Assembly: GCA_913063035.1 (NCBI GenBank)
Contig: CAJXYS010000003.1
Location: 58,765 to 122,764, forward strand
Direction: 5' to 3'
DNA length: 64,000 nt
Origin: an uncultured Maritimibacter sp.
GTDB lineage: Bacteria; Pseudomonadota; Alphaproteobacteria; Rhodobacterales; Rhodobacteraceae
This document shows, piece after piece, positions 28,483 through 37,605 of this stretch (its first letter is position 1; every line of letters begins with the position of its first letter). The position numbers and the translations under genes are program-made. The notes under the pieces are model-generated. The model ran no database searches. It was given only the letters and a program-made list of their open reading frames with translations, and was not told where the DNA came from.

Positions 28483-28628
28483 GTGACGTTTCCGTGAGGC
28501 TCCCATGCGCTAAATGCATGGATTGTATGTATTTTGCCCAAGTTTCAGGCGATGCCCATGCAGGGGCGTCGCCGAATTGTGCTGCATATGCGAAATCCTG
28601 GAAACGTGGATGCCGGTGCCACCCGGGC

Positions 28629-29387
28629 TTACTCGCGGTCGGCCCAGCCGGCGAAGATTCGCTCCAGCAGCACGACGACGTAGAACAGCAGGATCCCGAG
28701 CAGCGCCAGCGCGATCAGCACGGCGAACATCAGCGGATAATCCGCACTGATCTTGCCCGAGTCGAAGAGATGGCCCAGGCCGCGCCCGTGCGGCTCGACG
28801 ATTTCCATCAGGTTGGTGCCGATGAAGGCGAGCGTCACCGAGACCTTCAGCGCCCCGAAGAACTCCGGCAGCGTCTTGGGCAGCGCGATCTTCCAGAAGA
28901 TCGTCATCCGCGAGGCCCCGAGCGCACGCAGGATGTCGCGATATTCGGGCTCCAGCGTCGAGAGCCCGATGGATACCGACACCGCGATCGGAAAGAACGA
29001 GATCATGAAGGCAATCAGGATCGTGTTCATGTCGTGCTGGCCGACGAACATCAGCGCGATGATCGGCACGACGGTGGCCTTGGGGATCGCGTTGAAGCCC
29101 ACCAGCAGCGGATAGAGCGCATCGCGCATGGTGCGGCTGAAACCCATGACCACGCCCAGCGCCACCCCGACGACCACGGCCAGACCCAGCCCCGCGATGG
29201 TCCGCCAGAGCGTGTCCCAGGAATATTTCAGGAAAAGCCCCCGATGTTCCCAGAAGGCCGGCCAGAGATCGCTGGGCGAGGCCATCCGGTAATCGGGCCA
29301 GCCATTGACCCAGACCAGCGCCTCCCAGAACAGCGCGAAGAGCACGAGGGCCGCGGTCGGCACCGCGATCCGGCGCAGGGCGGTCAT
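28629..29387 (-). CDS. ABC transporter permease, SsuC/TauC/ThiX type
   Basis: 252 aa, six helices, with the BPD-transporter motif ILRALGASRMTIFWKIALPKTLPEFFGALK. It works with the ATPase and the NMT1/THI5-like binding protein upstream. Four-bp overlap with the ATPase gene. Substrates in this class include taurine, sulfonates, nitrate, riboflavin and thiamine precursors; the sequence alone does not decide. Confidence 0.85.
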   Translation of the reverse strand: MTALRRIAVPTAALVLFALFWEALVWVNGWPDYRMASPSDLWPAFWEHRGLFLKYSWDTLWRTIAGLGLAVVVGVALGVVMGFSRTMRDALYPLLVGFNAIPKATVVPIIALMFVGQHDMNTILIAFMISFFPIAVSVSIGLSTLEPEYRDILRALGASRMTIFWKIALPKTLPEFFGALKVSVTLAFIGTNLMEIVEPHGRGLGHLFDSGKISADYPLMFAVLIALALLGILLFYVVVLLERIFAGWADRE

Positions 29388-30187
29388 GCGGGCACCTCCT
29401 CGGGCGCGCTGCGGCCCTGCGCGATCTCGATCTGGTGGCGCAGCACCGCCAGCATTTCGGTCGCCTGCTCGGTGAAGAGCGAGTCGAGCGTCCGGTCGCG
29501 TGGCAGCGCGGAGGGCATGACGTATTGCGCATGTGCCGGGCGCCCGGACAGCACCACGATCTCGTCGGCCAGGAACACGCTTTCACGCAGGTCATGGGTG
29601 ATCAGCAGGCAGGTGAACTTCTCCTCGCGGCGCAGCGCGTGCATCGTCTGCCAGAGATCCTCGCGGGTGAAGGCGTCGAGCGCCCCGAACGGCTCGTCCA
29701 GGATCAGGACCTCCGGCCGGTGCACCAGCGCCCGGCAGAGCGATGCCCGCTGGCGCATGCCACCCGACAACTCGGACGGGCGCTTGTCCTCGAACCCCTC
29801 CAGCCCGACCTCGGCCAGGAGTTCCCGGGCACGCGCCTCGCGATCCTTGCGCGCCATGCCGGGCGCGACGATTTCCAGCGGCAGCATGACATTGGCCAGA
29901 ATCGTCCGCCATTCGAGCAGAACGGGGTTCTGGAACGCCATGCCGACGGTCTTGCGCGGGGCCTTGATCTCATCGGGACCGATCCAGACGGTGCCGCTGT
30001 CGGGCCGCATCAGCCCGGCGATCAGCCGCGTCAGCGTGGACTTGCCGCAGCCGGACGGACCCACGACCGCGGTGAAGCCGCCCTCCGGCAGGAAGATGTT
30101 GAGATCGTTCAGAACCGGCAGCGGGCCGGACTCGGTCCGGTAGGCATGGGTGACGCCGCGAATCTCGATATGCGCGGGTGCGGTCAT
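29384..30187 (-). CDS. ABC transporter ATP-binding protein, SsuB/TauB type
   Basis: 267 aa using the ATG at 30187. Walker A GPSGCGKST, AFQNPVLLEWRT, signature LSGGMRQRASLCRAL, Walker B VLILDEPFGALD and the ITHDLRE switch are as in nitrate/sulfonate/taurine ATPases. Middle gene of a three-gene importer. Confidence 0.88.
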   Translation of the reverse strand: MTAPAHIEIRGVTHAYRTESGPLPVLNDLNIFLPEGGFTAVVGPSGCGKSTLTRLIAGLMRPDSGTVWIGPDEIKAPRKTVGMAFQNPVLLEWRTILANVMLPLEIVAPGMARKDREARARELLAEVGLEGFEDKRPSELSGGMRQRASLCRALVHRPEVLILDEPFGALDAFTREDLWQTMHALRREEKFTCLLITHDLRESVFLADEIVVLSGRPAHAQYVMPSALPRDRTLDSLFTEQATEMLAVLRHQIEIAQGRSAPEEVPA

Positions 30188-30210
30188 CGCTCGGTCCTTG
30201 TCCGGGAAGA

Positions 30211-30234
30211 GGCGGGCCGGCACCCCGGCCCGCC
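30211..30234 (-). repeat. Intercistronic hairpin after the binding-protein gene
   Basis: GGCGGGCCGG and CCGGCCCGCC make a perfect 10-bp stem with a 4-nt loop, just past the binding-protein stop. Such hairpins often stabilise the upstream message so the binding protein is made in excess over the membrane parts. Confidence 0.5.
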
Positions 30235-30242
30235 GTGAACCG

Positions 30243-31250
30243 TTACTGAAGCATCAGGCTGCCGTCATCCGGCAGGTAAGCATCGGTGAAGTAGAGCGTC
30301 GCGTCCGGGTCCGTCTCGAACTCGTAGGTCAGGGCGAGCTGCTCGAGCGCGGTCGCCATGCGGTCGGGATCGACGCCACCCATGCCGTTGGCCACGGTGT
30401 AATCGGTGACCACGTTGGCATCGATGGCCAGTTGCAGGCGCCGCGCCTCCAGATCGACATCGGCGGCCGGGTTGCGGTCGGCAACCATTGCCGCGCCGGC
30501 CGCGGGGTCGGCGATCACGTCCTTCCAGCCCTTCGCCACGGCGCGCAGGAAGCCGGTCACGGCCTCGGGGTTGGCCTCGGCGAAATCGGTGTTGGCGATA
30601 ATGGCATTGCCGTAAAGCGCCAGGCCGTGATCGGCCATCAGGATGGTCGAAATGTCGTCCTCGGGCACGCCGAGACGAACGAGGTTCAGGTAGGACGAGA
30701 AGGAAAAGCCCGTCACCGAGTCGACCTCGCCCTCGGCCAGCATCGGCTCGCGGGTCGGGAAGCCCACCGGCTCGACGGTGATCTTGTCCATGTCGAGCCC
30801 GTTCTCCCTGGCGAAGATCGGGAACTGCGCCCAGGCCCCGTCGGGCGGCGGCGCGCCGAGCACCGAACCCTCGAGATCGGCCGGGGCCGAGATGCCGAGG
30901 CTCTTGCGCCCGACAACGGCGAAGGGCGGCTTGTCATAGACCATCATGACGGCCGTGACCGGCGCGCCCGGGTTCTGGTCGAGGAACTTGATCAGGCTGT
31001 TGATGTCGGCAAAGCCCATCGGGAAGGCCCCGGTCGCGACCTTCGGGATCGCGTCGAGCGAGCCCTTGCCCGCGGACACCTCGACCGAGAGCCCTTCTTC
31101 GGCGAAATGGCCGTTGTCGATGGCGGCGAAATAGGCGGCGGAGGGGCCCTCGAACTTCCAGTCCAGCGCGAAGGGCACCGAGGTCTCGGCCAGCGCCGGC
31201 CCGGACAGCCCGAACGCGGCCACGGCGGCAGTGAGAATCGAACGCAGCAT
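30243..31250 (-). CDS. ABC transporter substrate-binding protein, NMT1/THI5-like
   Basis: 335 aa. Signal peptide MLRSILTAAV...GPALA-ET cut near residue 21. The mature protein opens with VPFALDWKFEGPSAAYFAAIDNGHFAEEGL, the pattern of NMT1/THI5-like and SsuA/TauA binding proteins. AGGAGGACAAG precedes the ATG. No thiamine riboswitch was found upstream, so a thiamine-precursor role is not supported; a sulfonate, taurine or other organic anion is possible. Confidence 0.85.
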   Translation of the reverse strand: MLRSILTAAVAAFGLSGPALAETSVPFALDWKFEGPSAAYFAAIDNGHFAEEGLSVEVSAGKGSLDAIPKVATGAFPMGFADINSLIKFLDQNPGAPVTAVMMVYDKPPFAVVGRKSLGISAPADLEGSVLGAPPPDGAWAQFPIFARENGLDMDKITVEPVGFPTREPMLAEGEVDSVTGFSFSSYLNLVRLGVPEDDISTILMADHGLALYGNAIIANTDFAEANPEAVTGFLRAVAKGWKDVIADPAAGAAMVADRNPAADVDLEARRLQLAIDANVVTDYTVANGMGGVDPDRMATALEQLALTYEFETDPDATLYFTDAYLPDDGSLMLQ

Positions 31251-31421
31251 CTTGTCCTCCTGCTTTAAGCGTCGACGACGAGTGAACCCACTGTCGCGGG
31301 GCCGCGCATCATCGCCCCCCTGCGACAAACCGGACCGCCCACCTTCTTGCCGCGATTTTGGGCGCGGCCCAGCGGCCACGCCCGAAAATTGGGCGAATGC
31401 ACCATGCGCGCGAGTGCAGGG

Positions 31422-32510
31422 TCAGGGCCGGGTCAGCGCGCCCGTCTCGACACCCAGCTGCGCCGAGAGATCCTCGATGCTGTCATAGAGCAGCTGCAGG
31501 AAATACTGCGGGTTGTGGCTGTAGCCGCCGGGATCCTTGGCCACGACCTGGTAGTTATAGGCCGCACGCAGCAGGCGCGGGGTCCAGCTCTGGTAGCGGT
31601 TGGGATAGGCCGCCTCGCCGTCATCGACGGTGCCGTCGCCGTCGGTATCCGTGAAGTAATAGGGGTAGGCATGGCTGTCATAGATGATCGGCGTGCCGGC
31701 CACATCGGCCGCGTAGGCCGTGATGCGCTCGGCCAGGATGCCATGCAATGTCATGATCTCGCCGTGGATGCCCTCGGCGGTGTCGCCGTCGCCGTCGAAA
31801 TCGGCATGCCGGGTCCGGATGTCGCTCAGTTCCTCGATACCCTGGTGGCAGGCGACGCAGCCCTCGGTCGCGACCTCGGTGGTGTGGGGCTCGTGGCAGG
31901 TGGTGCAGGTATTCGCGCTCGGCACGTGCATGAACCGCCCGGCATAGCTCTTGCCCGGGTACTGGTAGCCGCCGCGCGCGTCGCTGCCCATCAGCGTCGC
32001 GGCGGACGCGGCGTAGTGAATGTTGAGGAAGCCGAGCTCGGGATCGACCGTGTCGTCGGCCTTGCCTTCCAGCGCGGCCTCGACGGAATCGGTCGATTGC
32101 CGCCCCTGGTGGCACACCGAGCAGATGGCCGACGATCCAAGCCCGGACATCGTCACGCCGGACGGGAAGGACACGGTATCGAGCGTCTCGGCCGCGCTGG
32201 TGTGACAGGCCGCGCAATCGACCGGCGCGTTGATGGGCGCCGGATGATCGACCACGCCCGCGGCACTGCCGTCGGCCCCGAGGAAATCGGAGAAGCCCGG
32301 ACCGGAATGGCAGGCGGCGCAATTGACGGGCACCGCACCGTCCTCGTTCCAGTGGGTAAAGGATTCGGAACTGTAATCCCCATGCGGCGAGGCGATCCAT
32401 TGGTCGACCAGCCGGGACAGGCTGGACCCCTCTTGCGCCGCGGCCGGCAGGGCGAAGGTTATGCCCAGGATAATGGCACCTAAGGCTCTGGACAGACGGG
32501 AAACGCGCAT
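31422..32510 (-). CDS. Pentahaem c-type cytochrome (exported)
   Basis: 362 aa. Signal peptide with cleavage after A25 (LPAAAQ). Five CxxCH haem-binding motifs are at C64, C99, C130, C202 and C218. Two aspartate-rich calcium-loop-like segments (DFDGDGD near 238 and DTDGDGTVDDGE near 288) lie in the C-terminal part. It diverges from a ferric-reductase-like flavoprotein across an FNR box, so the two likely form an oxygen-regulated electron-transfer pair. The electron acceptor or donor is not identified. Confidence 0.87.
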   Translation of the reverse strand: MRVSRLSRALGAIILGITFALPAAAQEGSSLSRLVDQWIASPHGDYSSESFTHWNEDGAVPVNCAACHSGPGFSDFLGADGSAAGVVDHPAPINAPVDCAACHTSAAETLDTVSFPSGVTMSGLGSSAICSVCHQGRQSTDSVEAALEGKADDTVDPELGFLNIHYAASAATLMGSDARGGYQYPGKSYAGRFMHVPSANTCTTCHEPHTTEVATEGCVACHQGIEELSDIRTRHADFDGDGDTAEGIHGEIMTLHGILAERITAYAADVAGTPIIYDSHAYPYYFTDTDGDGTVDDGEAAYPNRYQSWTPRLLRAAYNYQVVAKDPGGYSHNPQYFLQLLYDSIEDLSAQLGVETGALTRP

Positions 32511-32570
32511 GGAGACCTCCGAAAAAGGGTTCGCCGAAGCTTTACATGACTCTGTGAGCCTCCGATGACA

Positions 32571-32584
32571 TTGATCGGTATCAA
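32571..32584. promoter_or_regulatory. Perfect FNR/FnrL box between two redox genes
   Basis: TTGATCGGTATCAA is an exact match to the FNR consensus TTGAT-N4-ATCAA. It lies 61 bp from the cytochrome start and 63 bp from the flavoprotein start, so it could act on both. Confidence 0.85.
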
Positions 32585-32597
32585 AGCATTTTCACAG

Positions 32598-32621
32598 CGC
32601 GGCGTCATCACTGACGCCGCG
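32598..32621 (+). repeat. Hairpin in the leader of the ferric-reductase-like gene
   Basis: CGCGGCGTCA and TGACGCCGCG form a perfect 10-bp stem with the tetraloop TCAC. It ends 12 bases before the GGAAGGAGG ribosome-binding site (32634 on) of the flavoprotein gene at 32648. It could affect translation or mRNA stability, or be a second protein-binding palindrome. Confidence 0.5.
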
Positions 32622-32647
32622 TTCCGGGAAGGAGGACGGCAAACCCC

Positions 32648-34123
32648 ATGACCGAGATCAACCGATCCACCCCGCGCGCCGGCGCGCGCGATCTGCCCAG
32701 GCCCAGCGGCCGGGCCCTTGCGCTGGCCTATCTTGCCGCCTGCCTCTTGCCGCTGGCACTGGCGGCGGGGCGGCACGTGGCGCCGGCCCACCCGTGGGAG
32801 GCCGCGGCGGCCGCGCTCGGGCTCGTGGCGCTGTCGGGCATGGCGGTGCAGTTCTTCACCTCGGGGCGGTTCGAAACGGTGTCGGGACGGCTCGGGATCG
32901 ACAAGGTCATGGCGTTCCACAAGATCGCCGCCTGGGGGCTCTTGCTGGCGCTGCTGCTGCATCCCGTCTTCTACGTGATCCCGACCTGGACCGAATCGCG
33001 CACGCTGGGGATCGAGCGGCTGATCGCCTATCACACCAGCCCGCATTACCGCTCCGGCATCGTCGCGCTGGCCGCGCTGGTCCTGCTGGTGCCCACCGCG
33101 TTCCTGCGCGACCGCCTGCCCTGGCGCTACGAGCTCTGGCGGGCCACGCATCTCCTGCTGGGGCTGACGGCCGTGGGCGCGGGGCTGCATCACGCGCTGA
33201 CCGTGGGCCGGTTCAGCGCGGGGGGTGCGCTTGCCGGGCTCTGGTGGGGTGCGGCCGGGGCGATCGTGCTGGTCATGGCGGTGCTCTACGGCTGGCGCTG
33301 GGCGCGGCTGCACAGGCATCCGTGGCATCTGCAATCCGTCACGCGCCTCGCAGACCGCACCTGGGAGCTCGACATCCAGCCTGGCGAGAGCACGCCACAG
33401 ATGGATTACAAGGCCGGTCAATTCGTCTGGATGACCGAGGGGCGCGGCCGGTTCCCCTTGCTCGATCATCCGTTCTCGATCGCCGACAGCCCGGCCCGGC
33501 CGGGGCTGAGCCTGATCGTCAAGGAAGCCGGCGATTTCACCAACCGCGCGGGCCAACTGGCCCCGGGCACGCCGATCGGGATCGACGGCCCCCATGGCAG
33601 CTTCACGCTGGAGCATCGCGACGCCGACGCGCTCCTGCTGATCGCCGGCGGTGCGGGGATCGGGCCGATCATGGGGCTGCTGCGCGATCTCGTGGCGCGC
33701 AGGGACCGGCGCCCGGTGCGCCTGGCCTACGCGGTCGGTCAGCCGGGCAACCTCGCCTGCCTCGAGGAGATCGAGGCCGCGAAGGACGTGATCGACCTCG
33801 AGGTCATGTTGCTGAGCGAGGCCGACGCCCCGGGATTCACCGGCGAGGTGGGCCGGCTCGACCCGGCGCGGCTGGACCGGCTGCTGGGCGATCTGGCGCG
33901 CGGCCGCACCCTGGCGCTCATCTGCGGCCCCGGCCCGATGATCACCGGCGTCTCCGACGCGCTGATCGGGCTCGGCATGCCGCTCGACATGGTGGAATAC
34001 GAACGCTTCGACTATCGCGGCGCGCTGGCCTCGCGGCGCGACAGGCGGCGCATTTACCGGTTCCTCGGCCTCTTCGCCGTTCTGGCGGCCGCCATCGTGC
34101 TCGCCGTACCGATCCTGTCCTGA
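32648..34123 (+). CDS. Ferric reductase-like transmembrane flavoprotein
   Basis: 491 aa. Residues 20-225 hold about six helices with paired histidines (H91, H105, H168, H181) that can bind two b haems. Residues 225-460 are a ferredoxin-reductase-type domain with FAD motif HPFSIA (274-279), GGAGIGP (334-340) and CGPGPM (427-432). An extra C-terminal helix (470-490) is unusual. It should move electrons from NAD(P)H across the membrane. The pentahaem cytochrome next door is a plausible partner. GGAAGGAGG precedes the ATG. Confidence 0.87.
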   Translation: MTEINRSTPRAGARDLPRPSGRALALAYLAACLLPLALAAGRHVAPAHPWEAAAAALGLVALSGMAVQFFTSGRFETVSGRLGIDKVMAFHKIAAWGLLLALLLHPVFYVIPTWTESRTLGIERLIAYHTSPHYRSGIVALAALVLLVPTAFLRDRLPWRYELWRATHLLLGLTAVGAGLHHALTVGRFSAGGALAGLWWGAAGAIVLVMAVLYGWRWARLHRHPWHLQSVTRLADRTWELDIQPGESTPQMDYKAGQFVWMTEGRGRFPLLDHPFSIADSPARPGLSLIVKEAGDFTNRAGQLAPGTPIGIDGPHGSFTLEHRDADALLLIAGGAGIGPIMGLLRDLVARRDRRPVRLAYAVGQPGNLACLEEIEAAKDVIDLEVMLLSEADAPGFTGEVGRLDPARLDRLLGDLARGRTLALICGPGPMITGVSDALIGLGMPLDMVEYERFDYRGALASRRDRRRIYRFLGLFAVLAAAIVLAVPILS

Positions 34124-34224
34124 AAGCGTCGCGGGATCGGCCCTTGGCGGGGCCGCCCGGCCCCGCCCGTCATTGCCCCGGCGGCGCGGGTTGGACAGGG
34201 GCGGGGTGAGTCGTGGTAGGCTAA

Positions 34225-34242
34225 CCTTTTCGCCCGAAAAGG
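34225..34242 (+). repeat. Short hairpin before the homocysteine methyltransferase-like gene
   Basis: CCTTTT and AAAAGG pair around CGCCCG, just before the GCAGGAAG ribosome-binding site. A methionine-cycle riboswitch was considered but no known consensus could be recognised. Confidence 0.35.
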
Positions 34243-34259
34243 GCAGGCAGGAAGTCGCC

Positions 34260-35228
34260 ATGTCCAAGACCGCGCGTTTCACCCCCGCGGCAAGCGGGAT
34301 CGCCTACCTGGCCGAAGGCGGCACCGAGACCGAGATCATGTACCGCCATGGCCATCGGCTGCGCGAATTCGCCATGTTCGAATTGCTCGACGATCCGCAA
34401 GCCGTCACGGATCTGCGCGACATGTATCGGCGCTATCTGGACGTGGCCGCGACCCACGGCATGGGTGCCGCGATGGCCGGCTTCGATTACCGCGCCAGCC
34501 CGGACTGGGGCGAAAAGCTAGGCTATTCCGCCGCCGGCCTGGCCGAGATGCAGCACAAGTGCATCGATTTCCTGCGCGAGGTGGCCGCCCCCTATCGCGA
34601 CCAGATACCGCATATCGCGATCTGCGGCTGCGTCGGACCGCGCGGCGACGCCTACGGCACCGGCGGCAACATCACGGCGCAAGACGCCGCCGACTATCAC
34701 GCCACCCAGATCGCGACGCTCAAGGACTGCGGCGTCGATCTGGTCTGGGCGGCGACCTTCAACAATATCCCCGAGGCGGTCGGCGTCAGCCGGGCGGCGG
34801 CCGCGGCCGGCGTGCCGCTCAACATGTCCTTCACCCTGAACAGTGCTCACCGCCTGAGTTCGGGCCCGAGCCTGCGCGAGGCCATCGAGACCACCGACGC
34901 CGAAGCCGGGGAGGCCCGGCCGGAGTCCTACGGGATCAACTGTTCCCACCCGGTCGAGTTCGAACCGGCGCTCGGCCCCGGCGACTGGACCGGTCGCATC
35001 CGGTCATTCCGGCCCAACGCGGCCGAGATGGACAAGGTATCGCTCTGCAAGCTCGGCCATATCGAGGAAGGCGACCCGGCGGAACTCGGCCGGCAGATGG
35101 GGGACCTGGCCCGGCGCTATCCCGCCGCCGATATCTGGGGCGGCTGCTGCGGGTCCTGGGACACCCATCTCGACGAGATCGCCCGCAACGTGATGGCCGT
35201 GCGCGGGCCCGCCGCGGCGCCTGCATAG
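34260..35228 (+). CDS. Homocysteine S-methyltransferase family protein
   Basis: 322 aa, TIM-barrel methyltransferase. The zinc/thiol-binding cysteines are in place: C228 (INCSHP) and C296-C297 (GGCCGSWDTH). The N-terminus LAEGGTETEIMYRHG is a variant of the usual LxDGGxxTxL start. Such enzymes move a methyl group from S-methylmethionine, SAM or a betaine to homocysteine or another thiol. It is monocistronic. The methyl donor is unknown; a betaine or S-methyl compound would fit the BCCT transporter 5 kb away, but that link is weak. Confidence 0.82.
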   Translation: MSKTARFTPAASGIAYLAEGGTETEIMYRHGHRLREFAMFELLDDPQAVTDLRDMYRRYLDVAATHGMGAAMAGFDYRASPDWGEKLGYSAAGLAEMQHKCIDFLREVAAPYRDQIPHIAICGCVGPRGDAYGTGGNITAQDAADYHATQIATLKDCGVDLVWAATFNNIPEAVGVSRAAAAAGVPLNMSFTLNSAHRLSSGPSLREAIETTDAEAGEARPESYGINCSHPVEFEPALGPGDWTGRIRSFRPNAAEMDKVSLCKLGHIEEGDPAELGRQMGDLARRYPAADIWGGCCGSWDTHLDEIARNVMAVRGPAAAPA

Positions 35229-35278
35229 CGGCCGGGGGGGGCAGCGGGTCACATGCCCGCCGCCGGCGGTCACCCGGG

Positions 35279-36094
35279 TCAGATCTCCTCGCGCAGCTGT
35301 GCATAGGTCAGCGCGGTGAATATGCCCGTGCCGCCGAGGACATTGCCGGCAAAGGCCGGGAGAATGCCGCCGAGAACCGCCTCGACCGGCCCCAGTTCGC
35401 CGCGCACCACCAGAAGGAACAGCTCCGTAGAGCCGGCGACGACGTGCGACATGCCGCCAAGGCCGATGACGTAGGTCAGGATCACGATGATCAGCACCTC
35501 GCCCGCGCCTTCCATCCGGGGCAGGATCCAGACCAGCGCCGCGATGATGAAGCCGGCCGGAATGCCCCAGGCGAAATGCTCGAGCGCCGTCGCCTCGGCG
35601 TAGTGGCGCGATACGGTCAGAATGCCGTCGAACCGGGCTTCCGGCAGGATATGGCCGTGCACGAGCACCACCGCGGCGGCTGCGCAGCCGACGAGATTGG
35701 CCGCCAGAACGATGCTCCAGAGACGGGCGGTCTGGTAGAAGTTGGCCCGGCTCGGGGCCAGGAACAGCGGCAGGATGGGCGTGATCGTGTTTTCCGTGAA
35801 GAGCTGCATCCGGGCGAGGATGACGATCAGGAACCCCACCGTGTAGCCCAGGTTCGAGACGCCCGCCGCCCAGTCGGCATGGGGCAGGATCGACTCGAGA
35901 AAGCCCTTGCACAGAACCGAGGTGCTGATCGCAAGCCCGGCCGCCACCCCCGACCACCAGAGCGCGCTGAACGGCCGCGACAGTTCATGTTCGCCCTCAC
36001 GGCGGATGGCCTCGAATATGACCGCCGAAGGGACCTTCTCGTAGGCGTCCACCCGGTTTTTTTCGTCCCGGCCGAGTTCGGCGTCTTCCGACAT
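35279..36094 (-). CDS. Formate/nitrite transporter family protein
   Basis: 271 aa with six helices of the FocA/NirC pentameric channel family, closest in style to YfdC (long charged N-terminus, GVAAGLAISTSVLCKGFLE). NLGYTVGFLIVILARMQLFTENTITPILP carries the first half-repeat. The start at 36094 is preceded by GGAGG. The substrate, a small monovalent anion, is not determined. Confidence 0.85.
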   Translation of the reverse strand: MSEDAELGRDEKNRVDAYEKVPSAVIFEAIRREGEHELSRPFSALWWSGVAAGLAISTSVLCKGFLESILPHADWAAGVSNLGYTVGFLIVILARMQLFTENTITPILPLFLAPSRANFYQTARLWSIVLAANLVGCAAAAVVLVHGHILPEARFDGILTVSRHYAEATALEHFAWGIPAGFIIAALVWILPRMEGAGEVLIIVILTYVIGLGGMSHVVAGSTELFLLVVRGELGPVEAVLGGILPAFAGNVLGGTGIFTALTYAQLREEI

Positions 36095-36230
36095 GGTTCC
36101 GGCACCTCCCTGCCCGCGTGGCGATGCGCGCCCGGACGGGTCCGCGCCGATGGCGCACGCCGGGCGCCCAATCAAAGCATGACGGGACAAGATCCGCCAG
36201 ACGCGCCTTGCCCGATCGCCGGCGGGCCGG

Positions 36231-36884
36231 TCAGGTAACGATGTCGAGACTGACCGTCCGGTACGCGGCGCGGATCGTGCGGTCGCGCACCGGATCGTGG
36301 AGTTCCATGCTGAACCCGTCGCCGGCGCGCACCCCGCCCAACGCCGGCACCGTGCCGCAGAGCATCGCCGCGCCGTCCGGAAGGGCCGCGCCCGCGATCA
36401 GGTCCTCGAGCGGCAGGATCTGGGCGAGCGTGCCGTCCTGGTAGGCGACCCAGGCCTCGTTCTCCAGAAGCCATGACCGAATCTCGATCCGGTCGAGATG
36501 CCCGGCCAGCTCGTCCATTGGCCAGACCGTGCCGGCGGCGGGTTTCATGCAGGCCTGCTTGGAATGCGCGACGGAATGGGTTTCAAGCTTGCGGTCCGTG
36601 TGGTCCGAGGCAAGGCCGAGCCAGGTTCGGCCGCCGGAGCGGACGATCAGCGGTTCCGCCTCGCCCGACGTGTCCGGGCCAAGCACCTGGATACTGTCGC
36701 TCTGGCACAGCAGCGCCGCCGAAACCCGGTAAAAGAGCGGGGTCTCCGACGGCGGTGCCACGCCGATCGCCTCGAGTTCCCGGATATGATGCTGCACCTG
36801 GCCGCTGTCGCGGCCGGTCCAGCCGGCGACGAAAACTTGCGCGACGCTCAGATCGCGCGGTCCCTGCGGGGTCTGGAACAACAT
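36231..36884 (-). CDS. DUF2848 family protein
   Basis: 217 aa soluble protein with the family blocks YRVSAALLCQSDSIQVLGPDTSGE and SDHTDRKLE. The fold resembles fumarylacetoacetate hydrolases in some annotations, but the function is unknown. The start at 36884 is chosen over 36920 because it gives the usual MLFQTPQG-like opening. It stands alone between the anion channel and a globin gene. Confidence 0.75.
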   Translation of the reverse strand: MLFQTPQGPRDLSVAQVFVAGWTGRDSGQVQHHIRELEAIGVAPPSETPLFYRVSAALLCQSDSIQVLGPDTSGEAEPLIVRSGGRTWLGLASDHTDRKLETHSVAHSKQACMKPAAGTVWPMDELAGHLDRIEIRSWLLENEAWVAYQDGTLAQILPLEDLIAGAALPDGAAMLCGTVPALGGVRAGDGFSMELHDPVRDRTIRAAYRTVSLDIVT

Positions 36885-37039
36885 CGGCAAAGCCCTTTCC
36901 TGGCGCGGTTTTCGAAACACGTCGACCGGTCCCGCCGGACCGGTCCGCCCGATAGCTACTGCATATCCCCGCGCTGTTCCATCGCGATGGCGGCCCGCCG
37001 TGTCGACGCGCCGGACCAGGCCCGGCGCGCCGGGCCGGA

Positions 37040-37441
37040 TCAGGCCCGCATGATCTCGTCTTTCAGGGCATAGACGATCGCAAGCACGTCCTTGCGCACA
37101 TCGGCGTGGTAGCCATGGCTTTCCATGACGGACAGGATGTCATCCGTTGCCGCCATGTACTCGGCCTCGCCGATATTCATGCCGCGATGCGCCTCGGGCA
37201 TGCTGCGTCCGGTATAGCTTTCAGGCCCGCCGCTGCCGGCGGCAAAGAAGGCGCAAAGCTGCTGCTTGGTCGCGTCGAGCCTTTCCGGGTCCTCCCTGTA
37301 GGGCAGGAATCGCGCCTTGATGACGGGGTTGCGCATATGGGCCTCGACGATCTCGTCGACCAGTCGTCGCACGCCGGACGCCCCGCCAAGCCGTTCGTAG
37401 AGCGAAACGGTGGAGAGTTCGCGGAGAAGTGGCTCTGCCAT
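37040..37441 (-). CDS. Truncated haemoglobin (group 1-like)
   Basis: 133 aa. SLYERLGGASGVRRLVDEIVEAHMRNP is the family start, and the proximal haem ligand is H85 in MPEAHRGMNI. Such globins bind O2 or NO. GGAGGGAGC precedes the ATG at 37441. About 164 bp separate it from the upstream GNAT gene. Confidence 0.87.
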   Translation of the reverse strand: MAEPLLRELSTVSLYERLGGASGVRRLVDEIVEAHMRNPVIKARFLPYREDPERLDATKQQLCAFFAAGSGGPESYTGRSMPEAHRGMNIGEAEYMAATDDILSVMESHGYHADVRKDVLAIVYALKDEIMRA

Positions 37442-37605
37442 GAGTGTGCTCCCTCCAGTCTGTGTAACGCGGCCATCGGCCGGCCGCGCACACAGGGTGC
37501 CGACTCGGTGCCGGGGGCGTCCAGTACAAGACCTGTACCGGGCGGCTGCGGACGCGGAACAGGATCGCGGCGGGTCGGAACGGGACGGGGCCGGCGGGGC
37601 GCGCC

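Larger units (their letters stand above)
28141..28628. other. Intergenic region with urease promoter and sRNA gene
   Basis: 488 bp between ureD and the ABC permease gene, both on the minus strand. The left part (28141-28340) should hold the urease promoter. The middle holds the sRNA annotated at 28368-28447 with its own promoter. The right part is relatively AT-rich (GGATTGTATGTATTTTGCCC around 28520-28540). No open frame of note. Confidence 0.6.

Noticed and set aside
31251..31421. A thiamine (TPP) riboswitch before the NMT1/THI5-like gene
   Set aside because: No CTGAGA-type core is present; only unrelated short inverted repeats at 31349-31368 and 31379-31395 were seen.
34124..34259. A SAM or SAH riboswitch before the homocysteine methyltransferase-like gene
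   Set aside because: Only one short hairpin is seen and no conserved riboswitch core could be recognised.
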